From the NCBI RefSeq assembly GCF_045679555.1, contig NC_092100.1:30629106-30693105 (forward strand): a stretch of 64,000 nt of DNA, in the 5' to 3' direction. Source of the DNA: Salvelinus alpinus (lineage: Eukaryota > Chordata > Actinopteri > Salmoniformes > Salmonidae). This document shows, in pieces, positions 34,987 through 46,002 of this stretch (positions are counted from its first letter, which is position 1; the number at the start of each line of letters is the position of its first letter). The notes beneath the pieces are model-generated. The model searched no databases. It was not told the origin of the DNA and worked only from the letters and a program-made list of their open reading frames with translations. The translations under genes and the position numbers were made by a program.

Positions 34987-36952
34987 ATTTACATTTAAGT
35001 CATTCAGCAGACGCTCTTATCCAGAGCGACTTACAAGTTGGTGCATTCACCTTATGATATCCAGTGGAACAACCACTTTACAATAGTGCATCTAACTCTT
35101 TTAAGGGGGGGGGGATGGGTTAGAAGGATTACTTTATCCTATCCTAGGTATTCCTTAAAGAGGTGGGGTTTCAGGTGTTTCCGGAAGGTGGTGATTGACT
35201 CCGCTGACCTGGTGTCGTGGGGGAGTTTGTTCCACCATTGGGGTGCCAGAGCAGCGAACAGTTTTGACTGGGCTGAGCGGGAGCTGTACTTCCTCAGAGG
35301 TAGGGAGGCGAGCAGGCCAGAGGTGGATGAACGCAGTGCCCTTGTTTGGGTGTAGGGCCTGATCAGAGCCTGAAGGTACGGAGGTGCCGTTCCCCTCACA
35401 GCTCCGTAGGCAAGCACCATGGTCTTGTAGCGGATGCGAGCTTCAACTGGAAGCCAGTGGAGAGAGCGGAGGAGCGGGGTGACGTGAGAGAACTTGGGAA
35501 GGTTGAACACCAGACGGGCTGCGGCGTTCTGGATGAGTTGTAGGGGTTTAATGGCACAGGCAGGGAGCCCAGCCAACAGCGAGTTGCAGTAATCCAGACG
35601 GGAGATGACAAGTGCCTGGTTTAGGACCTGCGCCGCTTCCTGTGTGAGGCAGGGTCGTACTCTGCGAATGTTGTAGAGCATGAACCTACAGGAACGGGTC
35701 ACCGCCTTGATGTTAGTTGAGAACGACAGGGTGTTGTCCAGGATCACGCCAAGGTTCTTAGCACTCTGGGAGGAGGACACAATGGAGTTGTCAACCGTGA
35801 TGGCGAGATCATGGAACGGGCAGTCCTTCCCCGGGAGGAAGAGCAGCTCCGTCTTGCCGAGGTTCAGCTTGAGGTGGTGATCCGTCATCCACACTGATAT
35901 GTCTGCCAGACATGCAGAGATGCGATTCACCACCTGGTTATCAGAAGGGGGAAAGGAGAAGATTAATTGTGTGTCGTCTGCATAGCAATGATAGGAGAGA
36001 CCATGTGAGGATATGACAGAGCCAAGTGACTTGGTGTATAGCGAGAATAGGAGAGGGCCTAGAACAGAGCCCTGGGGGACACCAGTGGTGAGAGCACGTG
36101 GTGCGGAGACAGATTCTCGCCACGCCACCTGGTAGGAGCGACCTGTCAGGTAGGACGCAATCCAAGCGTGGGCCGCGCCGGAGATGCCCAACTCGGAGTG
36201 GGTGGAGAGGAGGATCTGATGGTTCACAGTATCAAAGGCAGCCGATAGGTCTAGAAGGATGAGAGCAGAGGAGAGAGAGTTAGCTTTAGCAGTGCGGAGC
36301 GCCTCCGTGACACAGAGAAGAGCAGTCTCAGTTGAATGACTAGTCTTGAAACCTGACTGATTTGGATCAAGAAGGTCATTCTGAGAGAGATAGCAGGAGA
36401 GCTGGCCAAGGACGGCACGTTCAAGAGTTTTGGAGAGAAAAGAAAGAAGGGATACTGGTCTGTAGTTGTTGACATCGGAGGGATCGAGTGTAGGTTTTTT
36501 CAGAAGGGGTGCAACTCTCGCTCTCTTGAAGGCGGAAGGGACGTAGCCAGCGGTCAAGGATGAGTTGATGAGCAAGGTGAGGTAAGGGAGAAGGTCTCCG
36601 GAAATGGTCTGGAGAAGAGAGGAGGGGATAGGGTCAAGCGGGCAGGTTGTTGGGCGGCCGGCCGTCACAAGACGCGAGATTTAATCTGGAGAGAGAGGGG
36701 AGAAAGAGGTCAAAGCACAGGGTAGGGCAGTGTGAGCAGAACCAGCGGTGTTGTTTGACTTAGCAAACGAGGATCGGATGTCGTCGACCTTCTTTTCAAA
36801 ATGGTTGACGAAGTCATCCGCAGAGAGGGAGGAGGGGGGGGGAGGGGGAGGAGGATTCAGGAGGGAGGAGAAGGTGGCAAAGAGCTTCCTAGGGTTAGAG
36901 GCAGATGCTTGGAATTTAGAGTGGTAGAAAGTGGCTTTAGCAGCAGAGACAC
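34987..36952 (-). mobile_element. L2-clade LINE copy 1, 5'-truncated
   Basis: Inserted in the Tc1 with a 7-bp target duplication GTCGTAC (34980-34986 and 36953-36959). The 3' end (plus-strand left) is the ATTTACATTTAAG short-repeat tail, preceded by the hairpin CGCTCT-TATCC-AGAGCG (35012-35028). Its ORF shares nearly every residue with the copy at 61413-64000. A single change makes a TAA stop at 36679-36681, just before the 509-codon open stretch. Confidence 0.92.
35139..36668 (-). pseudogene. L2 LINE reverse transcriptase (509-codon open part)
   Basis: Contains the reverse-transcriptase motifs: FKRARVAPLLKKPTLDPSDV, NNYRPVSLLSFLSKTLERAV, LILLDLSAAFDTVNHQILLS, GVPQGSVLGPLLFSLYTKSL and CYADDTQLIF (YADD), followed by the thumb/C-terminal region ending HLFKEYLG. 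The natural upstream frame is closed by a nonsense codon and the element is truncated, so the copy is a pseudogene although its catalytic core is intact. Confidence 0.85.
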
Positions 36953-37262
36953 GTCGTACGCGTTGATCCGGAGCATCCCAAACATACTGAAACTTGCTGA
37001 GATGATGGCGGCGGATGAATGGCAAGACAATGGGCCTCAGGATCTCGTCACTGTATATCTGTGCTTTCAAATTACCATTAATAAAATGCAATTGTGTTTG
37101 TTGTCCATAGCTTATATCTGCCCATAACGTAACCCCACCGCCACCATGGGGCAGTGTCCTTACAACACGGATATCAGCAAACCGCTCGGCCACACGACGC
37201 CATACACGCAGTCTGCCATCTGCGCTGTACAGTTGAGACTGGGATTCATCCGTGAAGAGCAC
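36681..37262 (-). pseudogene. Chimeric ORF: Tc1 transposase joined to L2 LINE protein
   Basis: A 193-codon open frame runs from Tc1 transposase (LFTDESQSQL.., 37262 to about 36955) in frame across the LINE 5' junction into the LINE protein (SAAKATFYHSKFQASASNPR onwards), ending at the LINE's nonsense codon. It results from insertion, and there is no sign that it is expressed. Confidence 0.7.
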
Positions 37263-37977
37263 ACTTCTCCAGTGTGCCAGTGACTATCAAAGGTGAGCAT
37301 TTGCCCACTGAAGTCAGTTACGGTGCCTAACTACAGTCAACTCAAGACCCTGTTGAGTACGACGAGCACACAGATGAGGTTCCCTGAGATGATTTCTGAT
37401 AGTTTGTGCAGAATTCATCAGTTATGCAAACCCACAGTTTCATCAGCTGTCTGAGTGGCTGGTCTCAGACGATCCCACAGGTGAAGAACCTGGATGTGGA
37501 GGTCCTGGGCAGGCGAGGTTACACATGGTCTGCGGTTGTGAGGACGGTTTGAAGTATTGTCAAATTCTCTAAAACAATGTTGGGAGGCAGCTTATTGTAG
37601 AGAAATTAACATTCAATTCTCTGGCAACAGCTCTGGTGGATATTCCTGCAGTCAGCATGCCAATTGCAAGCTTGAGACATTTGTGGCATTGTGTGACCAA
37701 ACTGCACATTTTAGAGTGGCCTTTTATTGTCCCCAGCACAAGGTGCGCCTGTGTAATGATCATGCTGTTTAATCAGCTTCTTGATATGCCACACCTGTCA
37801 GTTGGATGGATTGTCTTGGCAAAGGAGAACTGCTCACTAACAGGGATGTAAACAAATTTGTTCACAACATTTGAGAGAAGTAAGCTTTTTGTGAGTATGG
37901 AACATTTCTGGGAGCTTTTATTTCAGCTCATAAAATATAAAACACTTTACATGTTGCATTTATATTTTTGTTCAGTG

Positions 37978-38487
37978 TAATTTCAGTAAACCACAGTACA
38001 TATGAATTCCCTTGGCTTGAGCCATGTTGTGTTGGTGACCAGTGTCAGGATTCACCTTGGCTTAGAGGTGAGTCAGTGCTCTAGTCAATCAGATCCGCTT
38101 TAGCCGACATCCACATAGCGTTGTTTTGAAGGTGTCAGAAGTGGAACTGCATTAGAGCTGTCAAATCCACAAATGGCTCCCGGGATTATACCTAAAGCGG
38201 ACATTGGCAATTATTTCTATATAGCCTACACTTTCTCATTCTGAACTTCTTAACGCGAGTGGGGGTGTGGCTTCGAGACAATGATTGCAAGAGCAGCTGC
38301 TCACTGATTTTACCACTCCAATGCAGTACCACCTCCAACACCACTTCCAACACCTCCAAAACATCTACTTTGTGAGAGTGTCTGCTATCGGTTAATGCTT
38401 GATCTGATTGAATCTAGACCTTAATGTACATGCTGACCACACTGCTTGCGTTGCGTGCTCGAGCGTTGCAAAATAAATGTACACATA
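37978..38487. other. Intergenic, no recognised feature
   Basis: No exon or repeat end recognised between the family D and family E Tc1 elements. Confidence 0.35.
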
Positions 38488-39292
38488 CAGTACCAGTCAA
38501 AAGTTTGGACACACCTACTCATTCAAGGGTTTTTCTTTATATTTTACTTTTTTCTACATTGTAGAATAATAGTGAAGATGTCAAAACTATGAAATAACAC
38601 ATATGGAATCATGTAGTAACCAAAAAAGTGTTAAACAAATACAAATATTTTATATTTGAGATTCTTCAAATAGCCACCCTTTGCCTTGATGACAGCTTTG
38701 CACACTCTTGGCATTCTCTCAACCAGCTTCATGGGGAATGCTTTTCCAACAGTCTTGAAGGAGTTCCCTCATATGCTGAGCACTTGTTTGCTGCTTTTCC
38801 TTCACTCTGCGGTCCAACTCATCCCAAACCATCTCAATTGGGTTGAGGTCGGGTGATTGTGGAGGCCAGGTCATCTGATGCAGCACTCCATCATTCTCCT
38901 TCTTGGTCAAATAGCCCTTACACAGACTGGAGGTGTGTTGGGTCATTGTCATATAAATGATAGTCCCACTAAGCGCAAGCCAGATGGGATGGCGTATCGC
39001 TGCAGAATGCTGTGGTAGCCATGCTGGTTCATTGTGCCTTGATTTCGAAATAAATCACAGACAGTGTCACCAGCAAAGCACACCCACATCCTCACACCTC
39101 CTCCATGCTTCACGGTGGGAACCCCAGATGGGGAGATCATCCCTTCACCTACTCTGCGTATCACGAAGACACGGCGGTTGGAACCAAAAATCTCACATTT
39201 GGACAGATTTCAACTGGTATAATGTCCATTGCTCGTGTTTCTTGGCCCAAGCAAGTGTCTTCTTATTATTGGTGTCCTTTAGTAGTGGTTTC
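38488..39292 (-). mobile_element. Tc1-like transposon (family E), truncated
   Basis: Left end CAGTACCAGTCAAAAGTTTG after TA. Minus-strand transposase pieces: [20 protein letters not shown] (about 39120), and [20 protein letters not shown] to ELLQDCWKSIP (38870-38740). The N-terminal half and the right end are missing, and the break is near 39290. Confidence 0.82.
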
Positions 39293-39591
39293 CTAGCTAG
39301 CAACAGCAAGCTAACTAGCTAAATGCCCATGAGTGTTTCATGTTTTTTTCGACCTGCTCCAAATTAATTCAGAGTTCGTTTTTATATTTCATCCTGCGTG
39401 TCTTGGATCGCGTCTGGTGTGGATGTACAAAATCAACATGTGTGCAATGGCACACATGGACGCACACGCGTGTCCGGTCTAGACAGCATGTTTGTGTGTG
39501 CACAACTATGGCTATTTTAGGAACAGAGTACCAGCTTAGTATCACTGCCTGTGTGTATGTGGGAGTTTGTGTGTGTGAGTTTGTGTGTGTG

Positions 39592-40968
<1,377 letters not shown>

Positions 40969-40973
40969 GTCTT

Positions 40974-40979
40974 TATTAA
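40974..40979 (-). terminator. Candidate poly(A) signal for ttc23
   Basis: TTTATT on the plus strand is AATAAA on the minus strand, about 370 bases after the putative ttc23 stop. Confidence 0.3.
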
Positions 40980-41344
40980 TAAGCCTCGGATCATTTATTT
41001 TACAAAATCAACAACATTGGTACAGTTAAATACAGCAAACATAACATGGAATCTCTTCATTGTATACACAGAGAGGAATGGAAGAGACAGATAGTGATCT
41101 GCTGCAGCTCTTCTCTGAGCAATAGAACCCTCTGGCACTTCATTCTGAAGAGTTCTGTCTGCGTGGTCTTAACAACAGCCTGACACCAATTTCTCAGAAA
41201 ATGTACAATGAAAACAGAGATGATTGTAAGGGGTCTTCTTGGTCCACTTCAAATATATCTAATTTCTACTTGCGACAAGGGTATCTATTTTCTTAGTGGG
41301 CCCAAGCCCATTCATCCAGCTCAGCTCTGATGGTATGTTAGGAG

Positions 41345-41450
41345 TCAGACATTTTGGCATTTCCTCCTGCTATAGGAAGGTAGGACTGCACAGATAGGAG
41401 GCCTTGTTTTCAGGCTGCCTTCCTTCCATCTCCCAGCAACCTTGGGTGCC
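41345..41450 (-). pseudogene. ttc23: ttc23 last exon remnant
   Basis: Acceptor TTTTTTCCAG at 41451-41460, then G completing Leu, then APKVAGRWKEGSLKTRPPIC and on to RRKCQNV and TGA. It lines up with the APKVA start of the human TTC23 C-terminal segment, and its phase matches the exon at 41563-41640. Confidence 0.55.
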
Positions 41451-41562
41451 CTGGAAAAAAATACAGTTCTGTAAACGATTATATGACTTCAATGCATTTA
41501 ACAGAGCAGCCAGTGTTGGGAATACACTTTATCATTGCGCTAAGACACTATGAGTTGCTTAC

Positions 41563-41640
41563 AGGGCCACCATGTCCACAGTCTTCTGCGCGGCTCTTGT
41601 TTTATGCGGAGGACCATACAGGACACTCAATGTCCAGACA
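41563..41640 (-). pseudogene. ttc23: ttc23 penultimate exon remnant
   Basis: Acceptor CTGTTCCAG, donor GTAAGC. The frame that joins the last exon reads VLYGPPHKTRAAQKTVDMVA, matching the TTC23 motif LLYGP..KRT. The first 15 bases read CLDIE in another frame, matching the CLQIQ that precedes it in human, so 2 bases appear to be missing. The exon does stay open in the YGPP frame, so the break is probable rather than certain. Confidence 0.55.
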
Positions 41641-43904
41641 CTGGAACAGGAACAAGGATGGGCTAGGTTCACTGTGGGGTAAGATGTGGTTTAAAATAGG
41701 AGAAGATAAGACATGCTTTTGAATAATTTGGCACAACGTGAGATTATAGTTCATTAAAGTTCAAAGCACTCAGTGAATAAGGTGCTTTTGTGTGAAATGT
41801 ATGACAAAAAGTAGGGAGGCTGATGGATTGTTCTTGTCAACAAACGATATGAAAAGTTAGAGCTACACTGAGGGGTAACAAAACACTTCCTGTCCAGTTC
41901 TGTAGAGAACTCTTCCCATCCAGAAATAACTCCTCCTGTAAACAGGGTTCAGTTAACACTAGTCTGTCTCACTCACCCCAGTGAGTAGACACTGACCAGC
42001 ACAGACCGGCTCATCGCAGGGTATTTCTAGGACCAAACATTAATAACCCTGACATCTGCTCTGGTTTATACTGGTTTACTGGCCCATCACTGCTATCACA
42101 ATTAGCAGTGATGGGAATCTTCCATTCCAGAATTACTTGCCTTCAATCAATTAATATAAGAATGCCATGACCACGTCTATTTGTTTATTTATGTTGTCAG
42201 AGCATATTTGCTGAATGTACAGTAGCCATGTACCCAAAACACTATGTTGTTGTTGTCACACACACACAAGTTTGATGAAGCAACAACAAAGATTATTCAA
42301 CGTTTCCACAATCAACATAAATCACAGGATGTCAACAGAACGTTGTGAAAGCAAGGAATGTGAGTGCTCAATGTTTCCTACCTAGCGATGGAAGAGTCAG
42401 AGTAAAGGACTCAGGGAAAGTTTTACAGATGGCCTTGATGAATGTTTTTATCAGTTGTCCCTGCTGCATTATTTAATGGAAGAACTACAAGATGGAGGAA
42501 AACTACAAGTGTGTGTGTAAGCCATTGCTTTCCCCTTTCATCAACATGTCATGTTGGAGTCAGGTTTCCTTGGTAGCCCCTATAGAGGAAAAGGTTTAGG
42601 ATAAGACAACTCTCACTGCCAGCTTTCATGTATTTTTCCCTCTGTCAAATCATCTTTGATCCCATCCAGAATCCTAAATTGAACATCATGGCTCCATAGA
42701 GCAGCTGTTGTCATGATTTACTGGAGGAAGAACATGATATCACTGCACGTTATCTATCAGGGGTAATTCAGAAAGGTTATAAGTCTCGTCCTGACGACGA
42801 GCAGCAGAGTGTGAGAGCTCTGATCCACTCTGGGATACTTGGACCCCCTTCGCACTTGGATACAATAACAAAGCAACATAGCAACGAGGCTCCTTAATTT
42901 ACAGGCATGTTATTACTAGTACTCTGAAATCCCCCTGAACTAGGCTATTTCATTGTCTTTCTGAGGACGAAGAGACTGAGGTCGCAAGGCCAGGACGAAG
43001 AAAGTGTGTCAATGTGTATGTGCATCATACTTTGTATATAAATATTGATGGTGGGTATTTGCTATAAGTATTAACTGTGTCTTTTATAAATCAAACATAA
43101 TTGGAATATAATAACAATGGTGTTGACAAGGAACTTGTAACACAACTTTTTGTCACTTGTTTGCTAACTGAGTGAATGTCATCATATACAGTACTTCTCA
43201 CATTCCATCCATATACAGAGACATATTTAGGAATTTCACTTTTGGCTTAGAAGGACGTAATGGCTTGCCATCCTAATTGAGGTCAGTGGTCCTTTAAATG
43301 ACAGCAGTAAGGAAAGTTATACTCTCCATCCACCCTCACCAGGCCCATCTCTCTGTCTGGCTGTGTCCGAAGAAAAAGCGGCACAATGTCATTCCGTATG
43401 ACATTTTACACCAGAGATTGACTGGCTAAGCCTGAACTAGCGTATGTTACCCTCAAGGCACTGAGCCTTAGAGACCTTGGTGGAAATAGCTGCTCTCACA
43501 ATGACAGGGACTCTGTGTGTGTGTGTAAATAAATAAGTGAGCTTCATAAACATACTCTCAGTGGTGTATTCATGTTAGGGTGCCGCTCCCTGTGACTCCT
43601 GGCCTTTAGCAGAGCCCTCTCAAATAGCTTGGCAATAAGAAAGGTCAATATTCTATACGTGGGTGAGAGAGAGAGAACCCCACTTAAACACAACATACAC
43701 ATTTTTCCCAAGCTGAAAATATAGTCTATCCAACTGAACAGTAATACAGAATTGATGGCAAAGTATTAAATATAACTGTCTGCCCTACTACGTAATTTAC
43801 AGAATATTTCCCAGAGATCCTCAAACCACCTTAAATCAGTGTTGGGCAACAGAAGTGAATGGGGTGTGTGTTGCCAGTGTTAATCTGTGTCATCTCCACC
43901 CCTC
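41641..43904 (-). other. Presumed ttc23 intron, one splice-bounded open stretch
   Basis: Unique-looking DNA. At 42382-42460 (minus) an AG/GT-bounded open stretch reads GQLIKTFIKAICKTFPESFT; I cannot assign it, and the pyrimidine tract is poor. No repeats recognised. Confidence 0.35.
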
Positions 43905-43975
43905 TAATTAGCTGCAGGGTGTCAGCCACCTCAGGACTCAGGTTACAAAAAGTCACTCTCTTCAAGCGGCAGTGA
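43905..43975 (-). pseudogene. ttc23: ttc23 exon remnant (SPEVA segment)
   Basis: A minus-strand reading gives RVTFCNLSPEVADTLQLIRG then VEMTQ, similar to the FSPEVAETYRLLGGADLAQ segment of human TTC23. Good splice sites are not apparent on either side, which fits decay. Confidence 0.42.
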
Positions 43976-44086
43976 CTCCCTCTGGATCTCTACACACCTC
44001 TAACATAGTACATTCCAGTTGAGAACGTCAAACTTCTCAGAGCGGCAGAACAGAGTCTGTGATGCTGTAAACACCTGGAAGACATG

Positions 44087-44603
44087 TGTTACAGGTTTTG
44101 GTTTTTCCATTTATGTTTTGAGGTTGTACTTTAGCATGTATAGCTCGTTAGCACATAGGGCATGCCTTGCTATCTCATTAGTGGGAATTTGTTTCGCCTG
44201 TGCTGGCCCAGGTGCTATTTAAGAGTGGCTGGCCCTGTGCTCCTGTTGTCTTGAGAGATGTGGAAGGTTAACACCTTTAGTTGGTGTGCCCTATTGTGAT
44301 GTCTAGACAAACAATCCTTTATCTGATCTTCCATGTTTTTGTTTTGCCTTAAATTTGGTTTCATTTCTGTCTTTAAGTTTGGTTTTGGTTTTTCTGTTTG
44401 CCTCTTCTTGGACAAGTTTAGTGGGCGCTCATGGTGGGTGTCTTTTAGGTTCCAGTTGTTGTTACTAGTCAATTGTCAGTGGACAGTGTCTTTCAGAACC
44501 TCTCCTAAAAACCCACCTGTTTCGTTTTGATTGTCGGTGACTTTATTGGTTTCCCCTTCTGTTTGAGAAAGATTATTTGGTTTTCTTGCTGGGGAACGTA
44601 ACA
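44087..44603. mobile_element. Solo LTR with 4-bp target duplication
   Basis: Starts TGTTACAGG and ends CGTAACA, so the outer six bases are inverted complements (TGTTAC/GTAACA). CATG flanks it on each side (44083-44086, 44604-44607). It has a TATTTAAG box near 44214. No internal retroelement sequence. 517 bases. Confidence 0.7.
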
Positions 44604-44613
44604 CATGCTGTTA

Positions 44614-44616
<3 letters not shown>

Positions 44617-44669
<53 letters not shown>
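44617..44669. repeat. (GT)n microsatellite
   Basis: About 26 GT units immediately beside the ttc23 exon remnant, 8 bases from its 3' splice donor region. Confidence 0.95.
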
Positions 44670-44671
<2 letters not shown>

Positions 44672-44677
44672 ACTGAC

Positions 44678-44741
44678 CTCTTGCTTCCCTGTAAGGAGGA
44701 GTCAGTGACGGTAGTCATCCTGAATGTTGAGTGACTGCATC
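44678..44741 (-). pseudogene. ttc23: ttc23 exon remnant with in-frame TGA
   Basis: Acceptor GAGCCCACAG, donor GTCAGT. The frame reads MQSLNIQDDYRH, stop, LLLTGKQE, matching human LSIQDEFCHFLQMTGQKE. The TGA is at 44702-44704 where a codon for Phe is expected. Similarity continues on both sides of the stop in the same frame. Confidence 0.6.
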
Positions 44742-45045
44742 CTGTGGGCTCAGGCAGTTCTATATGTACTCACAGATGGAGGATCACAATCACTTATGAT
44801 CTTCAACCAACATACTGTGTGTATTGCTTGTTGGTTCTGTCTGCATACACTTGTGTTAAGTAGTTTGTCCAACCCTCCACTACATGCACATTTCTGTAGC
44901 TGATCATTCCTGGTAGTGGTTGTTCATATACTGTTGCTCATATAATCAAATAATTGTATTTGTCACATGCGCTGAATACAACAAGTGTAGACCTTACTGT
45001 GAAATGTTTACTTCCAAGCCATTAACCAATAATGCATATTACATG

Positions 45046-45893
45046 TTTTTTTTTAATCCCTTTTTCTCATAAATTTTGTGGTATCCAATTGGCAGTTAGT
45101 CTTGTCCCATCGCTGCAACTCCAGTACAGACTCGGGAGAGGCGAAGGTCGAGAGCCGTGCGTCCTCCGAAACATGACCCAGCCAAGCCACACTGCTTCTT
45201 GACACAATGCCCTCTTAACCCGGAAGCCAGCCACACCAATGTGTCGGAGGAAACACCGTACACCTGGCGACCGTGTCAGCGTGTATTGCCCGCCACAGAA
45301 GTTGCTATAGCGCGATGGGACAAGGACATCCCGGCCAGCCAAACCCTCCCCTAACCCGGGCGAAGCTGGGCCAATTGTGTGCCACCCCATGGGTCTCCTG
45401 GTGGCGGCCGGGACCTGGATTGGAACCAGGATCTCTAGTGGCAGAGCTAGCACTGCCTTAGACCACTGGATTGGAACCAGGATCTCTAGTGGCACAGCTA
45501 GCACTGACTTAGACAACTGGATTGGAACCAGGATCTCTAGTGGCACAGCTAGCACTGACTTAGACCACTGGATTGGAACCAGGATCTCTAGTGGCACAGC
45601 TAGCACTGACTTAGACCACTGGATTGGAACAAGGATCGCTAGTGGCACAGCTAGCACTGCCTTAGACCACTGGATTGGAACCAGGATCGCTAGTGGCACA
45701 GCTAGCACTGACTTAGACCACTGGATTGGAACCAGGATCTCTAGTGGCACAGCTAGCACTGACTTAGACCACTGGATTGGAACCAGGATCGCTAGTGGCA
45801 CAGCTAGCACTGACTTAGACCACTGGATTGGAACCAGGATCGCTAGTGGCACAGCTAGCACTGACTTAGACCACTGCGCCACTCGGGAGGCCG
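45046..45893 (-). mobile_element. SINE with amplified tRNA-like head
   Basis: On the minus strand, GGCGGCCTCCCGAGTGGCGC starts the tRNA-like head. After nine tandem head units the body follows (CCCGGGTTAGGGGAGGGTTT, TTCCTCCGACACATTGGTGT) and an AT-rich tail. CATGTT lies at both edges (about 45042 and 45896), a plausible target duplication. It was inserted in a LINE 3' UTR. Confidence 0.8.
45419..45877 (-). repeat. Nine 51-bp tandem units derived from a SINE head
   Basis: ATTGGAACC recurs at 45419, 45470, 45521, 45572, 45623, 45674, 45725, 45776 and 45827. Each unit on the minus strand holds AGTGGTCTAAGTCAGTGCTA and the B-box-like GGTTCCAATCC. Only the last unit (45877 side) is joined to the complete A-box start. 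Because 51 is divisible by 3, both strands stay open, producing spurious ORFs of 286 and 178 codons. Confidence 0.95.
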
Positions 45894-46002
45894 CCATGTT
45901 CTTTTTCAAGTGAGAAAATATTTGCACAAATAAAGTAACAAAAAAAGTAACACAATAATAAGGCTATGTACCGGTACCGAGTCAATGTGCTTAGACAAAG
46001 TA

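Larger units (their letters stand above)
34678..37977 (-). mobile_element. Tc1-like transposon (family D) carrying an L2 LINE
   Basis: Ends are CACTGAACAAAAATATAAAC and the complement, TATATTTTTGTTCAGTG, each next to TA. Minus-strand transposase pieces lie on both sides of the LINE: helix-turn-helix region near 37760-37560 (MCSLVTQCHKCLKLAIGMLT), and LFTDESQSQLYSADGRLRVW with GGGGVTLWADISYGQQTQLH at 37262-37060. The C-terminal end is near 34990-34870. The gene is disrupted by the LINE and by its own stops. Confidence 0.88.

Noticed and set aside
41483-41722. 79-codon plus-strand ORF
   Set aside because: It overlaps the minus-strand ttc23 exon remnant at 41563-41640 and has no motif of its own.
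45040-45905. CRISPR-like array
   Set aside because: Tandem units have no unique spacers, and the sequence is a vertebrate SINE derivative.
45067-45927. 286-codon minus-strand and 178-codon plus-strand ORFs with regular repeats (QWSKSVLAVPL type)
   Set aside because: They are the two-strand translation of the 51-bp SINE-head array. The period is divisible by three, so stops are absent by structure; no gene is implied.
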